Source: GWE2-42-39 sp942493345 (GTDB lineage: Bacteria; Bacteroidota; Bacteroidia; Bacteroidales; Prolixibacteraceae). From it: a DNA stretch of 64,000 nucleotides. The notes beneath the pieces were generated by a model that did no database searches, was not told the origin of the DNA, and saw only the letters and a program-made list of their open reading frames with translations. The translations under genes and the position numbers were made by a program. Positions 34,700 through 43,992 of the stretch are shown in pieces. The DNA is taken from the NCBI GenBank assembly GCA_942493345.1, contig OW818695.1, positions 3,348,001-3,412,000 on the forward strand. Reading direction: 5' to 3'. Position 1 is the stretch's first letter, and the number at the start of each line of letters is the position of its first letter.

Positions 34700-35701
34700 T
34701 TAATTTTTAAGTAATTTGGCATACGCTGCAATAGTGCCATCGGCATCGTCCCATGTGTATGTTGTTCCGTTTTTATACCAGTTGCCTAAATACCATCCGG
34801 TAGGACCGGCATGTTGGCCGTTCCCGTTGTTGAACCACGAAACAAGTTCAATATCATTCCGGCTGTTTACCCACTGGCCTAATCCGGTTACCCAGGCGCT
34901 CCGGGCAGTAGCAACGGATGAAGCATGAGCTCCGGTTTCGAAAATTCCAAACCGGGAGAAACCCCATGTTTTCATCTTGGCAAAACCTGGTTCGAAAATC
35001 TGCTGTGCACTTACCGATGGGTCATCGGCATAGCCATCCAGTCCGGCTACTACTTCTTTTAATTGTTCCGGTTTTAAATATTTGCCCATGTTAAAATCAT
35101 CGGGATTCCTTCCTGATTGCGTTTTGAATGTCCATGTCATTAATACGAAACAAGGATGTACATTGGGTTTGCCGGAAGTCAACACGATGTTTACAAATCG
35201 GGCAAAAGCCTGTTGTAGAATATCGGACGTATTTTGCGAGGTAACATTGTCTTCAGGTTCATGATAAAAAGTAAGATAAACGATCCTGTCATTGGGGATC
35301 GACTGTACAAATTTTTTAATAGCGTCATTGTTACTACCGTTTACTGTTTCTATCCATGCGGGTTTAAACGAACCAATAGAAACGGGACAATTTCCTACAT
35401 CATCAGCCATTGCCGAAGTTGCATAACTAGTCGGTATGCCTGTATCGTAGCTTCTTCGCCCCATCATTCCATAGCCGCCGTTTACTGCTTTAAGCCGATT
35501 GTTTAACCGTTGCCACGATGCTATTCCACTATAATTTTCATCAATAAACGAAGCCGAAGATGCGCCCCATATTGTACCGGTCATTACTGGAGGTAGGAGA
35601 GGATCAGTGCCTGGTTGGGCAACCGGACTTTCATTGCAACACAGGGTAAAGAAAGAACATATTAACAATATGCTTCCAATGTCAAACATTTTTATTTTCA
35701 T
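34700..35701 (-). CDS. GH26-like lipoprotein glycoside hydrolase (copy A)
   Basis: This 333-residue protein has a hydrophobic signal followed by a Cys pair at 21-22, consistent with a lipoprotein. A TIM barrel of the GH26 type carries YHEPED (candidate acid/base E148) and FGIFETGAH (candidate nucleophile E255). It matches the glycosyl hydrolase proteins seen in Actinobacteria and Bacteroidota that are only distantly related to GH26 mannanases. The tandem copy at 35937 shares most of the sequence, so this is a duplication. Substrate unknown. Confidence 0.75.
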   Translation of the reverse strand: MKIKMFDIGSILLICSFFTLCCNESPVAQPGTDPLLPPVMTGTIWGASSASFIDENYSGIASWQRLNNRLKAVNGGYGMMGRRSYDTGIPTSYATSAMADDVGNCPVSIGSFKPAWIETVNGSNNDAIKKFVQSIPNDRIVYLTFYHEPEDNVTSQNTSDILQQAFARFVNIVLTSGKPNVHPCFVLMTWTFKTQSGRNPDDFNMGKYLKPEQLKEVVAGLDGYADDPSVSAQQIFEPGFAKMKTWGFSRFGIFETGAHASSVATARSAWVTGLGQWVNSRNDIELVSWFNNGNGQHAGPTGWYLGNWYKNGTTYTWDDADGTIAAYAKLLKN

Positions 35702-35750
35702 TGAACTTGTTTAAAGTTGAAACTAGGTTTATTGGTTCTTTTTCATTTTT

Positions 35751-35852
35751 AAATATCGAATAACGAACAAGAAATGAGGAATATCGAAATATCACAAATG
35801 AGCCTGCACCCGAATTCCTTATTCTTTATTTTTTGTTTCTTGTTTATAATTT
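35751..35852. repeat. Imperfect inverted repeat, REP-like intergenic element
   Basis: The left arm contains ATCGAATAACGAACAAGAAA and GGAATATCGAA; the right arm contains CGAATTCCTTATTC and TTTCTTGTT. The perfect part AACAAGAAA (35766-35774) pairs with TTTCTTGTT (35836-35844). The rhythm of GAATA-CGAA units resembles intergenic palindromic repeats scattered in Bacteroidota genomes. It lies in the 235-base gap between the two GH26-like genes. Confidence 0.45.
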
Positions 35853-35936
35853 CATTATAAGTACTAGAACAAATCGTTACAATCACTCATTGATGCTCAA
35901 CTTTTGACAACTTTATAATTATCAAGAGTTACATGG

Positions 35937-36956
35937 CTAATCGGTTATTGGCATAAGCAATTTTGCATAGGCTGCTATTGAGCCATCGTCTGTCCAGTTA
36001 AATTTGCCATCCGAAGCTACTGACCATTGTCCCAGATACCAGCCTTCTTTTCCTGCGTGTGGACCTATTCCTGAATGAAACCAGGAAATCAATTCTATAT
36101 TTTTTCGTTTATTGGCCCATTCGCCCAGTCCGGCTATCCATTCAGCCCTGCCTGGTTTTGTATCGACAGCGTGGGTGGCTGTTTCGAAAATGCCAAAGCG
36201 TGTAAATCCCCAGGAAGCCAGTTTTGTGAAATTGGCTTCAAAAGTCTCCTTTGCAGACGCTGTGGAAGGGACATCGGCATACCCATCCAAACCTGCCACA
36301 ACTTTATCCAGTTGTTCGGGTTTTAGTTTGGCGGCCATATTAAAATCTTCGGGGTTTCTTCCCGATTTTGGATTGAAAGTCCACGACATCAATACAAAAC
36401 AAGGATGTACATTCGGTTTCCCGGCAGCTAAAACTACTTCCACAAATTTGGCGAAAGCTGTCTGCAGCAATTCAGGGCTGCGCTCGTTTTTACCTTCTAA
36501 CGCTTCATTTTCCGGTTCATGATGAAAAACCAGATAAACCACATGGTCGTCAGGGATGGATTGAATAAATTGCCTGATTGCCGCATGATTTGTCCCTTCT
36601 GCCGTTTCTTTCCACGATGGTTTGAACGACCCAATGGAAACAGGGCATAAGCCAATATCGGGAGCCATAGCCGAAACCTCAAACGAAGCGGGAATTCCCC
36701 TATCGTATGAATGACGTGCATGAAGACCATACCCTCCGTTTAACGATTTAATTTTGTCGTTTAACCGAGTCCATGCAGCTATTTTGTCAACTGCGTTTTC
36801 GCTTGGGAACGGGGACGACGATGAGCCCCAGATGACCGGATGGCCGGAGTTAGTGCCGGGTAACGATATCGGTTTGCTTCCATTGCATTCAATCGCGATG
36901 GCGCAAATAAGCAAACCGCATACATATAGGGAACAAGTTCGTACAAAATTTATCAT
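35937..36956 (-). CDS. GH26-like glycoside hydrolase (copy B)
   Basis: This 339-residue paralogue of the protein at 34700 has HHEPENE (candidate acid/base E147) and FGIFETATH (candidate nucleophile E258). It shares NGGYGLHARHSYDRGIP and KPNVHPCFVLMSWTF with the other copy almost unchanged. The N-terminal signal has a Cys at 24 that could be lipidated. It is the first enzyme after the SusCD genes, separated from them by 209 bases containing a hairpin. Confidence 0.75.
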   Translation of the reverse strand: MINFVRTCSLYVCGLLICAIAIECNGSKPISLPGTNSGHPVIWGSSSSPFPSENAVDKIAAWTRLNDKIKSLNGGYGLHARHSYDRGIPASFEVSAMAPDIGLCPVSIGSFKPSWKETAEGTNHAAIRQFIQSIPDDHVVYLVFHHEPENEALEGKNERSPELLQTAFAKFVEVVLAAGKPNVHPCFVLMSWTFNPKSGRNPEDFNMAAKLKPEQLDKVVAGLDGYADVPSTASAKETFEANFTKLASWGFTRFGIFETATHAVDTKPGRAEWIAGLGEWANKRKNIELISWFHSGIGPHAGKEGWYLGQWSVASDGKFNWTDDGSIAAYAKLLMPITD

Positions 36957-37093
36957 TGGTATTGCCTGTTTATTAAATCACATAATTTATTCCCTGTGGA
37001 ATTCGTTGAATTGATTTTTTGCTTCAATATATAATCGATCAAATATCGATTTCTTCAATTGTTTTTTTATACCTGGCATAAGAAATTTAAGGC

Positions 37094-37119
37094 GCTGTCG
37101 GATCTTTGGGTCCGACAGC
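37094..37119 (-). terminator. Hairpin between susD and the enzyme genes
   Basis: GCTGTCGGA (37094-37102) and TCCGACAGC (37111-37119) pair perfectly over 9 bases around an 8-base loop, 47 bases past the SusD stop. The following U-content on the minus strand is modest, so it may be a leaky terminator or an mRNA-stabilising end. Either would give more SusCD than enzyme. Confidence 0.5.
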
Positions 37120-37165
37120 TTATTTTGCCCTTAATATTACATTTTTAATGTCAGATATGATCTGT

Positions 37166-39079
37166 TTAGAAATTTCCCCATCCGGGATTTTGTGTCAGGT
37201 CTTTGTTCTTTAATAATTCGCTTTCCCACATTGGGAAAAGGTTGTATTTATCATCCCAAAGCCTTATTTCCAATAATTCAGCGTCATATCGGTAGTTGCC
37301 ATTATCCTGTTTATATACACGCTGTGAATATATTTTCTCGGTTTGTTTTCCGATTTTCCAACGGCGGATATCCCAGAAGCGTTGTTCTTCATAAAAGAAC
37401 TCGATCCGACGTTCGTGCCTGATTTTTTCCCTCATTTGGTCTTTGGTCAGTCCTGATGGGAGGGGGGGCATCGATTTTCCTTTGGCTTTCACCGGCATTC
37501 CCGGAGGAATAGTCTTTGTATAGCTTGGGAAAGCAGCCCGTTCCCGGATCAGGTTTACGGCATCCCGGGCCGATATTGGATAGCCTGCGGGGATAATATC
37601 GGGAGAACCAAACGCTTCGTTTACTGCCTCTGCATAGTTGAGCAATATTTCGGCATAGCGGATAATCGGATAATTGTGGTTGACGTTCAATACGGTACCC
37701 CATGCTTTCAGATTGGCGTAAGCATCAAGGAATTTTCGGCAAAAGAATCCGGTGTTGTACCATCCGGTCAGATATTGGGCGCCGTCGGCTGTTAATGTTG
37801 ACGCCGGGTCTTTTTGCCAAATCTGGTAAATTGTTCCTGCCCGGGCAGGCCATGGCGATTGATTGTAAAAAACGGACTGGTAAAACCTCGGGTCGCGGTT
37901 TTCATAAGGTTTTTGCGGGTTCCATCCCGAAACGGGATCGGTAGCGCCGCTGGCATACAATGCCACTGCTTTCTCGATTCCCAATTCGTATGATCCGGTT
38001 ATATTTCCCGAAGCATCTACTTTAACCACTTCATAGTCGGCTACAGCGTTTAAGAGAGGAAGATTGTTGATGACCCCGTTTCCGTAATTAAAAAACTGTC
38101 CGGGAAGGCAAACTCTCTCCACGTTTACAGTACCACTGTTCGATGGCCTTTGCTGGTATGATAGAATAACTTCCGGGCTGGATCTGCGGATGAAGAAATC
38201 TTCATAGTTACCATATGTGTCGGGAGCTGTTGTTTTATGTAATGAATAAAACCCTTTGGTTTCGGAAAGAAACCGTTTGGCCGCTTCGGCCGCTATATTC
38301 CATTTATTGGCGCTGTATTCCCCTCTATATTCGCAGTTTTCAGGATTTTCCGAATCGTTGAACAACGGACTTGCCGCATAAAGTTTTACTTTGCAAATTA
38401 GCGCCAGGGCTGCCCCCTTGGTAACCCGGCCAAATTCTGATGCTGTCAATTCATCGGCACTTGGAAGCAAAGGAAGCGCTTTTTCAAGTTCGGAACAAAT
38501 GAAATCCACGCATCCGTCGTAGGTTTCGCGCGGTTTAAAAAGTTCTTCGTCCTGGTTCTGATCAAGCACCTCTGTGATAATAGGAACACCCGCGTAATGT
38601 TTTATCAGGTCGGAATAAAAGAAAGCCCTCAAAAAAGTTGCTTCCCCTTTCATCCGCTGACGGATTTGTTCGTTGACAGGCGGTTCATCGGAATCAGGGA
38701 TCAGGTCAACATTGGCTAAAAAACGATTGGCAGCCCGGATGGCGGCATAGTTCTTTTTCCAAACATTAACCGCAATGGGGATCGTTGTTGGTCCCCACGA
38801 ACCAATTCCCATCAGATGGGCGTTGTCCCAGTTGGCTTTACATTGTCCTTCGTCGGTTGCATTGCCGAGGAACCCGGCTGTTCCGAATCGGAAGTAGTCG
38901 GCATTCATTTCTCTGTAAATGCCATTTAGGAACCATACGGCATACTGGGGTTCTGTAAATACCATTTCTTCGTAAATGTCATTGGTTTCTTGTTTATCAA
39001 GAAGGTCGCTTCCGTCCTCGTGGCATCCTGCCAGGATTGTGGCGAATAGTATGATCAGTATTTGATTTATTCTTTTCAT
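37166..39079 (-). CDS. SusD/RagB family glycan-binding lipoprotein (pair 1)
   Basis: This 637-residue outer-membrane lipoprotein has a canonical lipobox, LAGC, at about residue 19, followed by an acidic stretch (HEDGSD) of the kind that sends lipoproteins to the surface. The SusD TPR fold is seen in FLRAFFYSDLIKHYAGVPIIT and in RYAEILLNYAEAVNEAFGSP, and the C-terminal RRWK...FPMWESELLKN region is typical. It caps the SusC barrel at 39105 and binds the incoming oligosaccharide. It follows that gene by 25 bases. Confidence 0.95.
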   Translation of the reverse strand: MKRINQILIILFATILAGCHEDGSDLLDKQETNDIYEEMVFTEPQYAVWFLNGIYREMNADYFRFGTAGFLGNATDEGQCKANWDNAHLMGIGSWGPTTIPIAVNVWKKNYAAIRAANRFLANVDLIPDSDEPPVNEQIRQRMKGEATFLRAFFYSDLIKHYAGVPIITEVLDQNQDEELFKPRETYDGCVDFICSELEKALPLLPSADELTASEFGRVTKGAALALICKVKLYAASPLFNDSENPENCEYRGEYSANKWNIAAEAAKRFLSETKGFYSLHKTTAPDTYGNYEDFFIRRSSPEVILSYQQRPSNSGTVNVERVCLPGQFFNYGNGVINNLPLLNAVADYEVVKVDASGNITGSYELGIEKAVALYASGATDPVSGWNPQKPYENRDPRFYQSVFYNQSPWPARAGTIYQIWQKDPASTLTADGAQYLTGWYNTGFFCRKFLDAYANLKAWGTVLNVNHNYPIIRYAEILLNYAEAVNEAFGSPDIIPAGYPISARDAVNLIRERAAFPSYTKTIPPGMPVKAKGKSMPPLPSGLTKDQMREKIRHERRIEFFYEEQRFWDIRRWKIGKQTEKIYSQRVYKQDNGNYRYDAELLEIRLWDDKYNLFPMWESELLKNKDLTQNPGWGNF

Positions 39080-39104
39080 TTCTGTAAGATTAATGTGTTA
39101 ACGA

Positions 39105-42100
39105 TCAAAATTGCAGGTTAAAACCCATGTTCCACAGTTTCATCTGGGGATAGGAAGTTCCGCTACCGCTGTTCGACTCGGGGTCCATTACCTTGATGTA
39201 ATCCAAAGTCAGCAGATTGGTGCCGCTTACAAATATCCGTAGTTTAGATATTCCGATCTTGCTCAGGCTTTTTTTCGGGACATTGTAACCTATTTCGAAA
39301 TTTTTTAATCGGATATAGTCACCTTTTGCCTGGTAAAATGAGTTGTTTCGGTGGTTGTGTTTGTTTTCGGCGCTTGACAGCCGTGGATAAAGGATTTCTT
39401 CATTGTTCAGGTAACGGTCCAGTGTCCATCTGGATTCGTGAATTTCCATATAGCGGCCTGCTTCCCTGATTTGTTCCCATGCGCCTGTGCCTGACAAAAA
39501 CTTGTGGTTTCCTCCGGCCCCCTGCCACATCATATTAAAATCGAAACCCTTAAAGTTGATTCCGTACGATAAGCTGTAAACTATTTTCGGGATACGGGAG
39601 TTTCCGATCGGGCCTTCGTCAAACGAGTCGATCACTCCATCTTCGTTTCGGTCCCAGTATTTGAAATCGCCCAGTTGAACGGCTCCAAAAGTAGGTTTAG
39701 GCATTTCCGGTTTCAGGATTGGTTTCCCGTTTTCCTGTAAAATGAGGCTGCCATTGCTGTCCTGTTCAAAATCGTCAGGTGTATAATAGCCCAGTACTTT
39801 CAACCCGAAGTTTTGTCCCACAGGTTTTCCTGTTCTTCGCAAATATTCGAACCTTGGATCAACCTCATCCTGAAAAATGACCGTATTTTTCGAAAAAGAG
39901 GCCATTCCTCTGATGTAGTAACCGACTTCTCCTATTTTGTCTTCAATTCCGGTTTCTATTTCAAATCCCTGATTTTCGACTTTACCGACATTTTCTTTTG
40001 GCAAATCAACTCCCAGTACGAGTGGCCTGGTATTGCGCGATGTGAAAATGTTGACACGCATTTCCCTGAAAAAGTCAACGTTCAAAAAGAATTTATCGTT
40101 GAATAATTTCATATCGAACCCGGCATTCGATTTTTTGCCTACTTCCCAGGTCACCCGGTCGTTCCCAAGCGCTCCCTCATACAAAGCGCTTTGAGCTCCC
40201 CATGAATTGTCGGCGCCAAAGTAATAATAGTAATTATTATCTTTATCATCTTTTGAATGATAGGTTTGCAAATACAGGAACCGATCGCTACCAATCTTGT
40301 CGTTCCCTACTTCACCGTATGATCCTCTGATCTTCAGGAAGGAGATAGCCGGAATATTCTCTTTTACAAAGGTTTCGTCGGATGCTACCCAGCCAAGCGA
40401 AAACGAAGGGAAGAACCCGTAACGGTGCGATTTTTCAAACTGGTCGGAGCCGTTGTAGCCGAAATTGAATTCGGCAAGGTACTTTTGTTGGTATGCGTAA
40501 GTTGCACGACCTACATAACCGAGGAAGCCTTTGGGCACATCGGCATTGCTGTTCGACTGGGTCATGGTGTAAAGCAGCATCCCGGAAACAGCATGGTCTC
40601 TGAAAGCACGCGAATAGTTCAACGAATATTCCATGTTGATTCGTTTGCTGTGCCCATCACCTGCTAGTTTGTCGATCCATGGGGCAGTTTCGGCAATTAC
40701 TTCAGTATACGACCCGTCCGTATTGTATAAATATTTGGGAGGGCGGTATCCGACTTTAGTTCCTGAACTGAAATAGCTGTTAAAACTGGCCATTCCCCGG
40801 AACGATAGTCCTTCGGTAATGAAATCGAGTTTTTGGTTTATTTTGAATGTTCCTTCCAGTATATTATCAAGCATCCGGTTGAATCCGTAATCGTTCAGTA
40901 CCGCCATCAGGTTTTCTCTCTGTCCGTCGATATTGCTGCCATAAGAACCATTGGGCAACCGATATGCGTAATAATAAGGTGGTGTTGTATTCATTTCGCC
41001 AAAAAGGGTAGTGGAAGAAATATCGCCGAGAGAGATATTTTGCTGTTCTTCGACCCGTGAGTTCAAGTCGAGGCTAATGGTGGTTGTTTTGGTGGCCTCG
41101 AAGTCGAGGTTCGACCTGATATTCAGACGTTTAAAATGTGCGTTTGAAGGATACTTTGCATCGTCGAACTGTTTGTAAAGGCCATCTTGGAACAAACCAT
41201 TGGTGGAAACATAGTATTTCAGCCGGTTATTACCCCCTCTGACATTAACATTTAGATTGTGTAGGGGAGTCGTTTTTCTCAGGAAATCCTTCATGTAATC
41301 ATTGTCCGGATGTGTGTATGGCGAATCGTGAGTGCGGAAATGCTCGAGGTCTTCATCTGTAAAACGAGCAGGCAGACCGTCGTTCGCAAGCGCTTCGTTC
41401 CGTAACATAGCCGCGTCGTATGAATTAAGGTATTTCATCAACCGGGTAGGTTGTTGAAGGGTGGTTTGAAAACTGACAGTAACAGATGCTTTGCCGATGA
41501 TGCCACGTTTTGTTGTAATCAGCAAAACGCCATTGGCTCCACGTACTCCGTAAACAGCCGTAGCCGAAGCATCCTTCAATACAGAAAAAGATTCAATGTC
41601 TTCGGGATCAAGTTGGGTATAATCACGTTCTACTCCATCAACAAGGATTAGTGGTTTTGAATTATCGGAGTTGAGCGTTGAAACACCCCGGATGTAAATT
41701 TCGGCATCGTCTCCCCCCGGTCGGCCGCTGCCAACCATGGTGATAACACCCGAAACACGGCCTGCCAACGCATTACTCAGGTTGGGTGTCCCCATTTGTT
41801 TAAGTTCTTCAGATGAAGCTGTTGAAATAGCGCCTACGACACTTGCTTTTTTCTGTGTACCGTAACCAACCACAACCACATCGTTCAACGAAATGACATC
41901 GGGTTTGAGTTGTACTTTGATTGTATTTGATTTTACGGGTACTTCCTGAGGGGTGTAACCAATAAACGAGATGACCAGTGTTGCATTCTGGTTACGGAGG
42001 CCAATCGAAAAATTGCCGTTTGCATCGGTAATAACACCGTTTGTTGTCGATTTTTCAACGATGTTGACACCCGGTAGCGGAACGCTGTTTTCATCGACGA

Positions 42101-42182
42101 TTGTTCCGTTTACTCTGGTAACCTGGGCAAATAGTTGGGTTGCCCATATCACGGAAAGGATAAATATTAATATTCTTTTCAT
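39105..42182 (-). CDS. SusC/RagA family TonB-dependent outer-membrane transporter (pair 1)
   Basis: This 1025-residue transporter begins with a signal peptide ending near FAQ. A carboxypeptidase-D regulatory-like domain (about 23-100) holds NGTIVDENSVPLPGVNIVEK, followed by the plug domain with GTQKKASVVGAIST and YIRGVSTLN, then the beta-barrel. It takes up oligosaccharides with energy from TonB. It follows SusD of pair 2 by 25 bases, so both pairs are on one transcript. Confidence 0.96.
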   Translation of the reverse strand: MKRILIFILSVIWATQLFAQVTRVNGTIVDENSVPLPGVNIVEKSTTNGVITDANGNFSIGLRNQNATLVISFIGYTPQEVPVKSNTIKVQLKPDVISLNDVVVVGYGTQKKASVVGAISTASSEELKQMGTPNLSNALAGRVSGVITMVGSGRPGGDDAEIYIRGVSTLNSDNSKPLILVDGVERDYTQLDPEDIESFSVLKDASATAVYGVRGANGVLLITTKRGIIGKASVTVSFQTTLQQPTRLMKYLNSYDAAMLRNEALANDGLPARFTDEDLEHFRTHDSPYTHPDNDYMKDFLRKTTPLHNLNVNVRGGNNRLKYYVSTNGLFQDGLYKQFDDAKYPSNAHFKRLNIRSNLDFEATKTTTISLDLNSRVEEQQNISLGDISSTTLFGEMNTTPPYYYAYRLPNGSYGSNIDGQRENLMAVLNDYGFNRMLDNILEGTFKINQKLDFITEGLSFRGMASFNSYFSSGTKVGYRPPKYLYNTDGSYTEVIAETAPWIDKLAGDGHSKRINMEYSLNYSRAFRDHAVSGMLLYTMTQSNSNADVPKGFLGYVGRATYAYQQKYLAEFNFGYNGSDQFEKSHRYGFFPSFSLGWVASDETFVKENIPAISFLKIRGSYGEVGNDKIGSDRFLYLQTYHSKDDKDNNYYYYFGADNSWGAQSALYEGALGNDRVTWEVGKKSNAGFDMKLFNDKFFLNVDFFREMRVNIFTSRNTRPLVLGVDLPKENVGKVENQGFEIETGIEDKIGEVGYYIRGMASFSKNTVIFQDEVDPRFEYLRRTGKPVGQNFGLKVLGYYTPDDFEQDSNGSLILQENGKPILKPEMPKPTFGAVQLGDFKYWDRNEDGVIDSFDEGPIGNSRIPKIVYSLSYGINFKGFDFNMMWQGAGGNHKFLSGTGAWEQIREAGRYMEIHESRWTLDRYLNNEEILYPRLSSAENKHNHRNNSFYQAKGDYIRLKNFEIGYNVPKKSLSKIGISKLRIFVSGTNLLTLDYIKVMDPESNSGSGTSYPQMKLWNMGFNLQF

Positions 42183-42207
42183 AGTTTCGATTTTATAAGC
42201 CAGTATT

Positions 42208-43974
42208 TTACCACTGTGGATTTTGAATAAGCGCCTTGTTCTTGTTCATTTCACTCTGAGGGATCGGATACAGGTACATTTTTGGTTCGAATACCCGGAC
42301 CGCTACATTGGGCAAGATTTCGTATGTGAAAGTAGTGCCTGTCTTTGTGATCTTTATACCGTTCAAATTTTGCCCGATGGTTTGTGGAGCAATTTTCCAA
42401 CGGCGAACATCGATGTGCCGATGGTCTTCAAAAGCCAGTTCAACGCGGCGTTCATTGCGAATAGCTTCACGCATGGCTGCAACATTACCTGCCGGAACTG
42501 ATGAAAGAATGGCATCTTTTGGACGGAGTATCCTTGCTCGGACTTCTTCCACTGCTGCCCGGGCTGTTTTTCCGTATCCTTTCGGGTCAACATCGGGTCC
42601 GAAGGCTTCGTTCATTGCTTCAGCATAATTCAGCAATATTTCGGCATATCTGATAATTGGAAAACAGTGGTTGGTTTTTGTTTCGGAGCCAGAGATTACG
42701 ATACCGCTTTTCATAAATTTCGACAGGTAGTATCCGGTCTTTGTTGCATTGGTCGCGGTTATTTTATTGTCAATTCCGTCAGTAAAGGTTTCAATTGCGC
42801 GTCCCGACCAGGTTCTTCCGTTGTGGAAAATACTTACATTGAAGCGTGGGTCGCGGTTTGTATATGGATTCGTAGCACTGTATCCCGATGTGGCATCGGT
42901 AATGCTTTTCCCGTTTATCATTCCGTAAGCGTCAATCATTTGCTGCGATGGGTTGGTCGTTCCTTGTCCGTTGGTAAAACCTACCGGACTGTTTTTCTTT
43001 TCCACTGCATTGCCTTGCGCCGAAGTTCGGATCAATATTAGTTCCTTGTTGCCTGCCAGGGTGTAAAACAAATCGGAGTAATTTTTTTCTCCGTTGGTTT
43101 TTACTGTTGCGTCGTTTTGCGAATCGATAATAGCGCTGGGTTTGTATAAGGAATAATATCCGAGGGCAATTACATCGGCTGCTGCTTTTGCTGCCGCTTC
43201 CCAGCGTGGTTTCGAATAGCTCCCGTAGCCGATCAGATTATTGGTTGAACCATCGTATACCGGCCCGTTGTATAAGTCACTGGCGGAATACAATAGCATG
43301 CGGGATTTTAATGCCAGTGCAGCTCCTGTTGAAATTCTTCCTAATTGTCCGCCTGAAGCAGCATCGGGAGATAGAAGATAAGGGATAGCCAGGTCGCATT
43401 GACTGGTTACAAAATCGACACATTCAGAAAATGTATTCCTCGGGATATTCAGGTCTTCTTCAAGGGTCAGTGTTTTGTCGATGATCGGGATACCTCCGTA
43501 CCTTTTTATCAGCTCAAAATGAGCAAAAGCCCTTATGAATATTAATTCACCGTACAATTGGTCACGAATATCAGCTGCGGTTTCGGGAAGCATGTCCAGG
43601 TTGTCAAGTCCGATATTGGCTGAACGGATATACTGGTAATTCACATCCCATTGATTGTCTGGGTTCGAAGAAGAAGGAGACCACGATCCGTTGGTCAAGA
43701 TATCAATATTTGACCCTGGAACATTTGGCATGGCCTCGTCGGAAGCACAGGCAATCATCGATTTGCCTGATTCCAGACGGTTAAACCCGTATGAATCGGA
43801 AGTGCCATAGGGAAATACATTGTAATTTCGCATGACATATTCTTCGGCTTTTTTCGGTTCGCCAAATACAAACTCAGATCCGTATTTATCGTAAGGGGTT
43901 TCGTCCAATGGGTTTTCACAGGCGTTTGCCAGGAATGCCGTCAAAATAAGTGTCAGATATATTTTATTTTTCAT
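42208..43974 (-). CDS. SusD/RagB family glycan-binding lipoprotein (pair 2)
   Basis: This 588-residue surface lipoprotein has a lipobox with ANAC at about residue 19. The motifs ELIFIRAFAHFELIKRYGGI, IIRYAEILLNYAEAMNEAFG and the C-terminal LYPIPQSEMNKN mark the SusD family. It is clearly different in sequence from the SusD of pair 1, implying binding of a different fragment of the glycan or a different glycan. It partners the SusC at 43993, which ends 18 bases before it. Confidence 0.95.
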   Translation of the reverse strand: MKNKIYLTLILTAFLANACENPLDETPYDKYGSEFVFGEPKKAEEYVMRNYNVFPYGTSDSYGFNRLESGKSMIACASDEAMPNVPGSNIDILTNGSWSPSSSNPDNQWDVNYQYIRSANIGLDNLDMLPETAADIRDQLYGELIFIRAFAHFELIKRYGGIPIIDKTLTLEEDLNIPRNTFSECVDFVTSQCDLAIPYLLSPDAASGGQLGRISTGAALALKSRMLLYSASDLYNGPVYDGSTNNLIGYGSYSKPRWEAAAKAAADVIALGYYSLYKPSAIIDSQNDATVKTNGEKNYSDLFYTLAGNKELILIRTSAQGNAVEKKNSPVGFTNGQGTTNPSQQMIDAYGMINGKSITDATSGYSATNPYTNRDPRFNVSIFHNGRTWSGRAIETFTDGIDNKITATNATKTGYYLSKFMKSGIVISGSETKTNHCFPIIRYAEILLNYAEAMNEAFGPDVDPKGYGKTARAAVEEVRARILRPKDAILSSVPAGNVAAMREAIRNERRVELAFEDHRHIDVRRWKIAPQTIGQNLNGIKITKTGTTFTYEILPNVAVRVFEPKMYLYPIPQSEMNKNKALIQNPQW

Positions 43975-43992
43975 TGCCGTATTTTTTGAAGG

